From: Planctomycetota bacterium
Lineage (GTDB): Bacteria > Planctomycetota > Planctomycetia > Pirellulales > JADFKK01
Direction of reading: 5' to 3'
Assembly: GCA_022564995.1 (NCBI GenBank)
Contig: JADFKK010000038.1
Location: forward strand, 1-37,705
Length of the DNA: 37,705 bases
In this document: one piece after another, positions 1-6,544 of the stretch
Position numbering within the stretch: the first letter of the stretch is position 1
How the letters are laid out: every line of letters starts with the position of its first letter
The notes under the pieces: model-generated
What the model was told of the DNA's origin: nothing
The model's input: the letters and a program-made list of their open reading frames with translations, nothing else
Database searches by the model: none
Program-made: the position numbers and the translations under genes

Positions 1-289
1 GGAAGGTCTGCTTGCCGAAGAAGTAAACCTGGGCCTGGAAGGGCGACTTTTCCCAGGGGATGGTGAGCAGCCGCGTCAGGAACGGCACGTTGGCCGTGGT
101 CAGCGTGTGCCGCCCGGGTCCGAAAATATCGAGCGCCTTGCCGTCGCGAAAAAACACGGCCTCCTGGTTCTGCTGCACGATCAGTTGGGCTCCGAGTTTG
201 ATGTCGGCCGAGCCCTGCGACGGCACGCGATGCACCAGCGAGCGATTCGACTCGTCGAAAAACTCAATCACTTCCAGCCTGATGCCCAT
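1..289 (-). CDS. SPFH-domain protein (virion-core-like family), 3' end beyond the window
   Basis: Reading the minus strand from the ATG at 289-287 gives [20 protein letters not shown] and continues open to the window edge, about 96 residues. The order of segments (a short amphipathic start, then [18 protein letters not shown], then [10 protein letters not shown], then [14 protein letters not shown]) matches the N-terminal half of bacterial SPFH proteins once labelled virion core protein. These act as membrane-associated scaffolds; the precise role here is unknown. A purine-rich site (GAGAGGAA) lies just upstream of the ATG. The gene follows the 606-1115 gene on the same strand, with a nested repeat between them, so the two may be co-transcribed. 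Family assignment rests on pattern recall over the N-terminal part only. Confidence 0.72.
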   Translation of the reverse strand, partial: MGIRLEVIEFFDESNRSLVHRVPSQGSADIKLGAQLIVQQNQEAVFFRDGKALDIFGPGRHTLTTANVPFLTRLLTIPWEKSPFQAQVYFFGKQTF

Positions 290-317
290 GATGTGGTTCC
301 TCTCTTTATTGGTGAAT

Positions 318-604
318 TGTAGGAGGCGTCTCCGACGGCGACCGTAAAGACGGTTAGGGGGTTGCACATGAAAAAGTTGAGTACATTCACGAGATCTGAA
401 ATCCGAAGCACGAAATCCGAAACAAATACAAAGCACAAATGTCAAAAAACTCTCAAATGTCCGACGTTTTTGACATTTGAGATTCGGATTTTTGATTTGT
501 TTCGGATTTCGTGCTTCGGATTTGAATGGCAAGACTGCGCAACTTGTTTCTTATTTCTGCGCGGGTTCGAACATTTCCGGTCGCCGTCGGAGACGCCTCC
601 TACA
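318..604. repeat. Nested inverted-repeat element, family B copy 1 (27-bp perfect arms) with another repeat inside
   Basis: The arms at 318-344 and 578-604 are perfect 27-bp inverted copies containing GGAGGCGTCTCCGACGGCGA. Each arm also holds a local hairpin, CGTC-TCC-GACG. The right arm ends one base from the stop codon (606-608) of the minus-strand gene at 606-1115; the left arm ends 28 bases before the SPFH start codon. A second, unrelated inverted repeat (399-523) sits in the interior. A second copy of the same family occurs at 25889-25980. No coding capacity is seen here. Confidence 0.85.
399..523. repeat. Inverted repeat inside the family B element (29-bp perfect arms), family I
   Basis: Arms at 399-427 and 495-523 are perfect 29-bp inverted copies; each contains the doubled word ATCCGAA (ATCCGAAGCACGAAATCCGA). 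A further inner stem pairs TCTCAAATGTC (451-461) with GACATTTGAGA (472-482). The AT-rich composition differs sharply from its surroundings. I recall similar ATCCGAAGCACGAAATCCGA words from other environmental bacterial genomes, but could not check this. Confidence 0.82.
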
Positions 605-605
605 G

Positions 606-1115
606 CTACTCCAATCCCCGCAGAATATCCTCTCGATCATCCCAGGCCCGTTCCAACTCGTCGACCTGCCGCAGCAGCGGCGGAATCAACTCGGCGGCGC
701 CTTCGACCTTGTCGGCGAGCGCCTCGACGGCCGTGCTGAGCGTCTCGACCTGTTCGATGAGCGACACGTCGTGGGCGTATACTTTGTCCAAGACGCCCTC
801 GTCGATGCGGACCAGATCGAACATGCCGCTGTAACCCTGCATGGCCCCGGCGATGCGGCCGATGAGCTTGTCGAGCCGGCCCCGCAAACGGTCGCACAGC
901 GGCAGCGCGTCGATCGAGGCCGCGTCGGCCAACGCGCGGGAGAAATCGTCGAGCCCACGCTTCGATCGCCCCAAGCGGTCGGCCAGCCATTTGCGCTGCA
1001 AGGCGTCGCTGTCGCGGCGATACTCCTTCTCCAAATAGCCGCGGAAACCGGGGATTTTGCGCAGGATAGACTCGACCCAGGGCCGATTCTCCATATGTTC
1101 GCTAGGTTCTGGCAT
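606..1115 (-). CDS. Hypothetical helical protein next to the SPFH gene
   Basis: The likely start is the ATG at 1115-1113, with GGAG about six bases upstream, giving a protein of about 169 residues starting MPEPSEHMENRPWVESILRK. It has no signal peptide or membrane segment. It is rich in charged residues and Leu, and reads as a bundle of amphipathic helices or coiled coil (for example VSLIEQVETLSTAVEALADK). I do not recognise a family. Its position directly upstream of an SPFH gene suggests a partner role, which is an inference. The stop codon abuts the right arm of a repeat element. Confidence 0.68.
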   Translation of the reverse strand: MPEPSEHMENRPWVESILRKIPGFRGYLEKEYRRDSDALQRKWLADRLGRSKRGLDDFSRALADAASIDALPLCDRLRGRLDKLIGRIAGAMQGYSGMFDLVRIDEGVLDKVYAHDVSLIEQVETLSTAVEALADKVEGAAELIPPLLRQVDELERAWDDREDILRGLE

Positions 1116-1385
1116 GGGAGTCTCCGAGCGGTTCGGTGGGGATTGCGTCACTAAAGTATTCGCTCGCGAGGAGTGATTATTTGGCGGAAAATACGGGGAA
1201 AAATGGAAACGCTCAACCGCGTACCATGCCGCATCATACCGCACCGAGCCGGCAGGGGAAGTGTCGCGGAGGTATCATACGGCCAAGCTCGTCTGGCGAC
1301 GCCACCGACCCTTTGCTATAGTCCCCCGGCTTTTCCTGGCTGCCAAGCTACGCGCGTCGTTTCACAGGTCAAACTGCCTACCGCC
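1116..1385. other. Divergent intergenic region, no gene seen
   Basis: This 270-base stretch lies between divergent start codons (1115 minus, 1386 plus) and must hold the promoters of both. A TATAGT word at about 1316-1321 could be a -10 box for the HEAT lipoprotein gene, but I see no convincing -35. Upstream extensions of the plus-strand frame (from 1173) are open, but lack a signal peptide at their N terminus and are rejected. Confidence 0.4.
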
Positions 1386-2123
1386 ATGCTCCGTCGATAT
1401 CAAAATCTCCACGCCGCACGATCGGCAGGTATTTGCCTGGCCTGCCTCGGATGCCTGCTCGCGCTCGCCGGGTGCAGCAGTCTGTCGACGCCTTGGAGCC
1501 CTGCGCCGCCCGATACGGCCCCGGGCGTCGTCGCGCCCAGCAAGACGCTGTCGGAGCTGAAAAAGCTGGCGAAGCAGGCGAAGGGCGCTTCGGTCGACCA
1601 GAAGCGCGCCACCAGTGAAAAACTCACCGAGATGATCAAACGCGAAGACGATCCGATCATTCGGGCGCAGATCGTCCGCACGCTAGGACATTACGACACC
1701 CTGCTGGCCGGCGAAGTGCTGGCGGCAGCACTGCTCGACAGCGAGCCGCAGGTGCGCGTCGCCGGCTGCGAGGCCTGGGTTCGGCGTGGGGGAAAACAGG
1801 CCGTCGACGCGCTGAGCGGCGCGCTGGACAAGAAAAATCACATCGACGTGCGCCTCGCCGCGGCCAAAGGCCTGGGAGAACTCGGCGATTCTCACGCCGT
1901 CGCTGCGCTGGCCGATGCTTTGGGCCAGGCCGATTCAAGCTGGCAACGTACCGACCCGGCGCTGCAATATCGCATCGTGCAATCGCTCGAGCGAATCTCC
2001 GGCCAAAAATACCACAACGACTTCGCGGCCTGGCAACAGTATGCCCGCGGCGAGCGTCCGCCACATGTCGCGCCCGCCAAAGAATCTCTGGCCGACAAGA
2101 TGCGGCGATTCTCTCCTTTCTAG
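1386..2123 (+). CDS. HEAT-repeat lipoprotein
   Basis: Starting at the ATG at 1386 the product is about 245 residues and opens with a lipoprotein signal: a basic start, a hydrophobic stretch (AGICLACLGCLLALAGC) and lipobox LAGC. This choice of start puts the lipobox about 30 residues in; the longer open frame from 1173 would bury it. The mature part has a Pro-rich linker, a Lys-rich helix and then HEAT-type helical pairs (IIRAQIVRTLGHYDTLLAGE, VRLAAAKGLGELGDSHAVAA). HEAT repeats mediate protein contacts; no catalytic site is visible. Probably anchored in a membrane facing the periplasm. A repeat element starts three bases after the stop codon. Confidence 0.8.
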   Translation: MLRRYQNLHAARSAGICLACLGCLLALAGCSSLSTPWSPAPPDTAPGVVAPSKTLSELKKLAKQAKGASVDQKRATSEKLTEMIKREDDPIIRAQIVRTLGHYDTLLAGEVLAAALLDSEPQVRVAGCEAWVRRGGKQAVDALSGALDKKNHIDVRLAAAKGLGELGDSHAVAALADALGQADSSWQRTDPALQYRIVQSLERISGQKYHNDFAAWQQYARGERPPHVAPAKESLADKMRRFSPF

Positions 2124-2126
2124 GTC

Positions 2127-2202
2127 GTAGGTTATGCTTTAGCATAACATGGCCTCCTCAGCGCCGTGGCGGACACGGTTGTTATGCTAAAGCATAACCT
2201 AC
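2127..2202. repeat. Paired-hairpin element, family A copy 1 (23-bp perfect arms)
   Basis: Arms at 2127-2149 and 2180-2202 are perfect inverted copies built on GGTTATGCTTTAGCATAAC. Each arm is itself a hairpin: GTTATGCT and AGCATAAC with a two-base TT loop. It begins three bases after the stop codon of the HEAT lipoprotein gene. A second copy with a TC loop is at 14138-14309. Confidence 0.87.
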
Positions 2203-2233
2203 AGGTCTCTGGTGGGTGACCGGTTCTTGGATG

Positions 2234-2239
2234 TATAAT
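2234..2239 (+). promoter_or_regulatory. Candidate -10 box upstream of the 2310 gene
   Basis: A perfect TATAAT at 2234-2239, immediately preceded by TG, lies about 70 bases before the start codon at 2310. No good -35 hexamer stands at normal spacing, so the call rests on the -10 match alone. Confidence 0.3.
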
Positions 2240-2309
2240 TCACAAGTGCTGCTGCCGATCGTCGGTTGGCTGCCCCGAAGAATCCCCGAGAATCGAAAGA
2301 GTCAGAACA

Positions 2310-3458
2310 ATGCGTCTGTCTGTGCTCATCGTAACTTGTCTGTTGATCGCTGGTGTTGTTTCTGCACAGGACGTTAAGTCGGATGTGCCGCCGAAGAACC
2401 CCGGCCTTCCGGCCGCGGCTAGGGTCGAAGATGGCGCGGACGATGGCCTCGCTTCAGAAGAATTGACGGCGGAACTTAAGAAACTAAAAACGCTGCTTGC
2501 CAAGGTTGACCAAGTGCTCGCCGTGTACAAGCGGCGGCAGCTCAACACCCGCGATCACAGCCCCTGGGAGGTGATGCACTCGCTGGTAGCTTACGGTTGC
2601 GACACGGAGATATTTCGCGGCGGCCCCGGCGGTAAAAAAGTCAACGCCATCGGCTGGCTCTGCTGGAGCGGCACCTGTAACCGGCAGCAGTTGATGTATC
2701 TCGACGGCAATCGCCCGGTCGCCGCGCAGGGTCCGGGAGTGCAGGGCCACGATGGACAGTTTCTGGCGATGCTGGCCCAGTCTCGCGTGAACATCAATTA
2801 CCCGCTCAAGGTTGGCGGGCGCGACTTCGCGGTGCGCGATTTGGTCGAAAGCGAAAAGCTCGGCTGCCGATCTGGCAGCGAATTGACTTTTCAATTGATC
2901 GGCTTGGTGCATTATCTCCCCTCCGACGCCGAGTGGAAAAACAGCTACGGCCAAACGTGGAACATCGAGCGTTTGATCCGCGAGGAGATCGCCCAGCCGA
3001 TTCGCGGCGCCACCTGCGGCGGATCGCATCGACTGTTCGGACTGGCCTACGCCGTGCGAAAGCGCCAGCAGCGCGGCGAGCCGATCGACGGTGAGTATCG
3101 TCGGGCGCAAATCTACATGAACGACTTCCACAAATACGCCTACAAACTTCAAAACGACGACGGCAGCTTCAGCACCGCCTACTTCCGCGGGCGTGGTTCT
3201 GATTCCAGCCGAGATCAGCGACTGCGCACCACCGGCCATGTGCTCGAATGGCTGAGCTTTTCGGTGCCCGAGGAGGAATTGACCGACCCGCGAATGATGA
3301 AGGCGGTCAACTATCTCGCCGGGATTCTCCTCGCAGGGCAAAACCGACGCTGGGAAATCGGACCGCAAGGACACGCCCTGCACGGTCTGATGATTTATCG
3401 CCATCGGGCGGGAAAGCGATTTGCCGCGGACAAGCCGGCCGAGGCGAAGGATCGGTAG
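2310..3458 (+). CDS. Secreted protein with toroid-like (prenyltransferase/squalene cyclase-like) repeats
   Basis: The 382-residue product begins with a Sec signal peptide (MRLSVLIVTCLLIAGVVSA, predicted cut before QD), then a Pro/Ala-rich linker and a short coiled coil (LKKLKTLLAKVDQVL). The remainder has Gly- and aromatic-rich segments such as QNDDGSFSTAYFRGRGSDS and RTTGHVLEWLSFSVPEEEL that resemble alpha-alpha toroid repeats of the terpenoid-cyclase superfamily. I see no DXDD-type catalytic motif, so enzymatic activity is not supported. Such proteins are frequent in planctomycetes and usually uncharacterised. The gene stands alone, with repeat elements on both sides. Confidence 0.68.
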   Translation: MRLSVLIVTCLLIAGVVSAQDVKSDVPPKNPGLPAAARVEDGADDGLASEELTAELKKLKTLLAKVDQVLAVYKRRQLNTRDHSPWEVMHSLVAYGCDTEIFRGGPGGKKVNAIGWLCWSGTCNRQQLMYLDGNRPVAAQGPGVQGHDGQFLAMLAQSRVNINYPLKVGGRDFAVRDLVESEKLGCRSGSELTFQLIGLVHYLPSDAEWKNSYGQTWNIERLIREEIAQPIRGATCGGSHRLFGLAYAVRKRQQRGEPIDGEYRRAQIYMNDFHKYAYKLQNDDGSFSTAYFRGRGSDSSRDQRLRTTGHVLEWLSFSVPEEELTDPRMMKAVNYLAGILLAGQNRRWEIGPQGHALHGLMIYRHRAGKRFAADKPAEAKDR

Positions 3459-3460
3459 GG

Positions 3461-3540
3461 TGAGCTGCAAGGCGCTAGCCGCGGGTTTTGTGAGGGAAAA
3501 CATTACATCGATTCACCGGCGGCTAGCGCCTTGCCGCTCA
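3461..3540. repeat. Paired-repeat element, family D (22-bp arms, one mismatch)
   Basis: Arms at 3461-3482 and 3519-3540 are inverted copies with a single mismatch, centred on GCAAGGCGCTAGCCGC. It starts two bases after the stop codon of the preceding gene. It is followed at about 3550-3575 by another GC-rich hairpin word (GGGCTGACGCCC). Confidence 0.8.
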
Positions 3541-3595
3541 AAGTAAGTGCCCCCGGGCTGACGCCCGCGGCTCGCCTCTTTTTCCGCCACGCACG

Positions 3596-4600
3596 ATGCG
3601 AATCTTTCTCTATGAATTCATCACCGGCGGTGGAATGTTCGGTTCCGACGAGCCGGTAACCGCGTCGCTATTGCGCGAGGGCAGGGCGATGATCGCCGCG
3701 CTAGCCGAGGATTTCGCCGCGATCGAGGGCGTCACGGCGATCACGATGCGCGATGCGCGGCTGGAGGAATTCGCGCCGCTGCCCGTCGAATCGCACCGTG
3801 TTGACCGAGTCGCACAGCACGGCGAAGTGTTTCGCGATCTGGCGGCCACTAGCGACTGGACGATCGTCATTGCACCGGAAATCTCCGGGAAGTTACTCGA
3901 GTGCTGCGAGACCGTCGTGGCGGTCGGCGGCCGATTGCTGGGGCCGCGGGCGAGCATCGTCGAGGTCGCTTCCGACAAACATCTCACGGCTGAGCACCTC
4001 CGCAAGGCAGGGCTGACGGTGCCCGAGGGCCGAGCCATCGAACCGGGCGAATTGCCAGTGGGCGCGTTGCCAGGACACCATGTGCTCAAGCCGCGTGATG
4101 GTGCCGGCTCGCAAGGGCTTCGCACGCTTTACCCGGGCCAGCCGACAAGCAACATCCGCGTTGAAGTCCCGAGCCGGCTGGAGAGACTGATCGAGGGACA
4201 GGCCGTCAGCGTGGCACTATTGTGCGGGCCCGCCGGGCATCTGGCGTTGCCGCCGTGTCGTCAGCGACTGTCGAGCGACGGCACGTATTGCTATCGGGGC
4301 GGGTCGCTGCCGCTGCCGCCGGATCTTGCCTGCCGGGCGACGCGGCTGGCTAAGCGGGCGATTGCGACGTTTTCCGGAGTGCTCGGATACGTGGGGATTG
4401 ATTTGATCTTGAGCGATGAAGAGGATGGCGACGCGGTCATCGAAATCAACCCACGATTGACGACTTCATACGTCGGCCTGCGCGCGGCGACCGACGACAA
4501 TCTTGCCGAGGCGATGTGGCAAGTGGCCGAGGGCCAAACGCCGGCATTGTCCTTTCGGGCCGAGCCATTAAAATTCACTGCCGACGGAATTATGAACTAA
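3596..4600 (+). CDS. mfnD: ATP-grasp ligase, MfnD-like (tyramine--L-glutamate ligase)
   Basis: The 334-residue protein begins MRIFLYEFITGGG, an N terminus typical of the small ATP-grasp ligases of the methanofuran pathway. An ATP-binding segment HHVLKPRDGAGSQGLRTL lies at residues 161-178. The metal-binding end of the fold is clear: D269 in VGID, then E283, N285 and R287 in VIEINPRLTT. MfnD joins glutamate to tyramine in methanofuran synthesis. By fold alone it could be another amino-acid ligase (for example of the MptN/RimK group), but the two genes downstream are MfnF- and MfnE-like, which supports the assignment. No cognate tyrosine decarboxylase is in the window. A large hairpin region separates it from mfnF. 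Confidence 0.72.
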   Translation: MRIFLYEFITGGGMFGSDEPVTASLLREGRAMIAALAEDFAAIEGVTAITMRDARLEEFAPLPVESHRVDRVAQHGEVFRDLAATSDWTIVIAPEISGKLLECCETVVAVGGRLLGPRASIVEVASDKHLTAEHLRKAGLTVPEGRAIEPGELPVGALPGHHVLKPRDGAGSQGLRTLYPGQPTSNIRVEVPSRLERLIEGQAVSVALLCGPAGHLALPPCRQRLSSDGTYCYRGGSLPLPPDLACRATRLAKRAIATFSGVLGYVGIDLILSDEEDGDAVIEINPRLTTSYVGLRAATDDNLAEAMWQVAEGQTPALSFRAEPLKFTADGIMN

Positions 4601-4639
4601 TTCGGCACGAGATTCTGGTTCGACAAGGGCGCTTCGCCG

Positions 4640-4809
4640 CCACCCGGGCTTGTCCCGGTGGAGCGCACGTTATTGCACTACTTCGGCACCCACTATGTCC
4701 TTCTTGTCTCGACGCACCGACGCCGCAGGCGTCGGTGCGTCGAGATAGACGTGAGGACGGCACGGTCGGTAGTGCAGAAACCTGCTTCCACCGGGGCAAG
4801 CCCGGATGG
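4640..4809. repeat. 170-base multi-tier hairpin element between mfnD and mfnF (family K)
   Basis: Three nested inverted pairs are visible. The outer arms at 4640-4662 and 4787-4809 match at 21 of 23 positions; the middle pair is TGCACTAC (4674-4681) with GTAGTGCA (4769-4776); the apex is a perfect 18-bp stem, 4707-4724 with 4728-4745, with a three-base GCA loop. The outer left arm is also self-complementary (CCGGG-CTTGT-CCCGG). The element occupies most of the gap between mfnD and mfnF. Confidence 0.85.
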
Positions 4810-4850
4810 GGAGCTTTTTTGTCGGGGCTGGCAACGAGGAATCGGACACC

Positions 4851-5861
4851 GTGGACCACTTAGCACTTGACATCGGCGGGGCAAACATCAAACTGGCCGA
4901 CGGCCGGGGAATGTCGCGGTCGGTGCCGTTTGCGCTGTGGCGACATCCGGCGCGGCTCGCCGAAACGCTGGCGGAGTTACTTCGCGAGGTGCCGGATTCG
5001 ACTCGTTTGACGCTGACGATGACCGGCGAATTGGCCGATTGCTTCGAGACGAAACGCCACGGAGTGCGGGCGATTGTATCGGCCGTTGGCGAAGCGGCCG
5101 GCGCGAGAGAGATGCGAGTGTTTACGACCGCGGGACAGCTCATCAAGGCGGACGAGGCGATGGAAAACCCGCTGCCGGCCGCGGCGGCCAATTGGCTTGC
5201 GCTGGCCACTTGGGCCGGTCGACACGCGCCGCAGGGGCCGGCGCTACTGCTCGACGTCGGCTCGACGACCTGCGACGTGATTCCGCTGGTCGATGGACGG
5301 CCCGCCGCGACCGGGCTGACCGATACCGAGCGATTGCTAAGCGGCGAACTGGTCTATACGGGCGTGCGGCGCAGCCCGGTTTGTGCGGTTGCCGCGACAC
5401 TGCCACACGGCGGCCGAGAATGCCCCGTGGCGCAGGAGTTGTTTGCGACCAGTGGCGATGCGCACGTGATTCTGGGCAATCTGCCCGAAAGCGAAAGCGG
5501 CGCACACACGGCCGATGGTCGACCGGCGACGCGCAGTGCGGCGCGCGATCGGCTGGCTCGCTGCATCTGTGCGGATCGCGAAACCTTTTCCGAAGACGAC
5601 GCCAGCGAAGCGGCTCAGGCGATCGCGCGGAAGCAGTTGGCGATGATCTGCGCGGCAACCGAGAAGGTCGTTTCCCACCTCGGCGCAACGCCGGAGCGCG
5701 TTGTGATATCGGGCGAGGGCGAGTTCCTGGCACGCCGCGTGGTCGAACGCGTGGCGCCGGCCGCCGCCCTGGTTTCACTCCGCGAGCGGCTCGGACCGGA
5801 AGTTTCGCAATGTGCGACGGCCCACGCGCTGGCGGTGTTGGCCAGAGAGGACTTCGAGTGA
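4851..5861 (+). CDS. mfnF: ASKHA-fold protein, MfnF-like; H4MPT-linked C1 transfer pathway protein
   Basis: The likely start is GTG 4851 (VDHLALDIGGANIKLADG), with GAGGAA about ten bases upstream. The ATG at 4806 adds 15 residues that run into the repeat element and is less likely. The product is 336 residues. It has the nucleotide-binding marks of the hydantoinase/actin-like fold: phosphate-1 LALDIGGANIKL near the start, phosphate-2 LLLDVGSTTCDVIPLVDG at about 132-149, and a C-terminal adenosine-type loop VVISGEGEFLARRVV. The family is known from methylotrophs and methanogens as an uncharacterised H4MPT-linked protein; in methanogens MfnF couples the activated aminomethylfuran phosphate to gamma-glutamyltyramine. 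It overlaps mfnE by four bases (GTGA). Confidence 0.78.
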   Translation: MDHLALDIGGANIKLADGRGMSRSVPFALWRHPARLAETLAELLREVPDSTRLTLTMTGELADCFETKRHGVRAIVSAVGEAAGAREMRVFTTAGQLIKADEAMENPLPAAAANWLALATWAGRHAPQGPALLLDVGSTTCDVIPLVDGRPAATGLTDTERLLSGELVYTGVRRSPVCAVAATLPHGGRECPVAQELFATSGDAHVILGNLPESESGAHTADGRPATRSAARDRLARCICADRETFSEDDASEAAQAIARKQLAMICAATEKVVSHLGATPERVVISGEGEFLARRVVERVAPAAALVSLRERLGPEVSQCATAHALAVLAREDFE

Positions 5862-6508
5862 ACGAATCGGTCCGCGTAGTGAAAATCGGCGGCAGCTTGC
5901 TCGATTGGGACGATTTGCCACGGCAACTCGATCGTTGGCTGGACCTTCAACAACCCGCGCGGACGCTGCTTATCGCCGGCGGCGGGCGGTGGGCCGATGC
6001 GGTACGCCAAGAGAGCCGCCGCCGCCCGCTCGACCAGCGCACGGCCCACTGGATGTGCATCGACGCGATGAGCATCACGGCCCGGCTCGTTGCGGATTGG
6101 ATGAGCGATGCTCTGCTGCTCGATGACGTGAACGAGTTTGTTCGTCCGCAGGGGGAAACGCCGCTGGCGATTTTGGACGCGAGAAGTTTCTTGAGAGAAG
6201 TCGAGCCGACGCTACCGGGTGAGCGATTGCCCGAAAGCTGGGACGTGACGAGCGATTCGATTGCAGCCCGAGTGGCGCGATACGTCGAGGCCGAGGAGTT
6301 GGTGTTGCTAAAGTCGACGTTGCCGTGTGGGCCGGCGATGTGTGGTTCGGCTAATCCGCTAGCGTGGGCGGAGGTCGACTATGTGGATCGGTTTTTTCCC
6401 AACGTGACACGCGACTTGCGCCGGCTGCGCTGCGTGGATCTGCGGAGTGACGGATTCGACGAAGTGACTGCGACCTGCGAACACAAAAAAACGGCCGCGC
6501 CACAGTGA
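5858..6508 (+). CDS. mfnE: Amino-acid-kinase-family protein, MfnE-like
   Basis: Start GTG 5858 overlaps the mfnF stop codon (GTGA), which implies translational coupling. The 216-residue product has the fold's features: phosphate-binding VVKIGGSLLDW with K9 and G11-G12-S13, a second Gly-rich loop LLIAGGGRWADAV at about 38-49, and DVTSDSIAARVARYVEAEEL at about 129-148 that contacts nucleotide or substrate in this family. In methanogens MfnE phosphorylates aminomethylfuranmethanol phosphate to the diphosphate used by MfnF. Being one gene away from an MfnF-like protein makes this the best assignment; a generic aspartate- or uridylate-kinase-like protein is the alternative. The last codons form part of a terminator serving the opposite strand. 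Confidence 0.75.
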   Translation: MNESVRVVKIGGSLLDWDDLPRQLDRWLDLQQPARTLLIAGGGRWADAVRQESRRRPLDQRTAHWMCIDAMSITARLVADWMSDALLLDDVNEFVRPQGETPLAILDARSFLREVEPTLPGERLPESWDVTSDSIAARVARYVEAEELVLLKSTLPCGPAMCGSANPLAWAEVDYVDRFFPNVTRDLRRLRCVDLRSDGFDEVTATCEHKKTAAPQ

Positions 6509-6521
6509 TGTGACGCGACCG
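6484..6521 (-). terminator. Intrinsic terminator for the DUF1598 gene, inside the mfnE 3' end
   Basis: CGGCCGCGCCACA (6492-6504) pairs with TGTGACGCGACCG (6509-6521) around a four-base loop, with two G-U pairs. On the minus strand the stem is followed by a run of seven T (complement of 6485-6491). This is a textbook terminator for the convergent gene at 6545, and it overlaps the last codons and stop (6506-6508) of mfnE. Confidence 0.72.
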
Positions 6522-6544
6522 TCGGAATCGTCATTCGACCACCG

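Noticed and set aside
318..604. CRISPR array or integron site
   Set aside because: The repeats are one inverted pair per family rather than evenly spaced direct repeats, and no cas or integrase gene is present.
2484..3503. 339-codon minus-strand frame opposite the toroid-like gene
   Set aside because: It has no family signature, lies fully under a gene with a signal peptide and recognisable domain features, and shows the usual composition of an antisense shadow in GC-rich DNA.
4640..4809. A riboswitch upstream of mfnF
   Set aside because: The structure is one long symmetrical hairpin with repeat-like arms, and I see no known riboswitch consensus. A repeat element is the simpler reading.
4937..5857. 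Long open frame running into the MfnE-like gene (523 codons in total)
   Set aside because: Only the part from GTG 5858 resembles a protein family; the first 307 codons are an Arg/Gly-rich shadow of mfnF in another frame.
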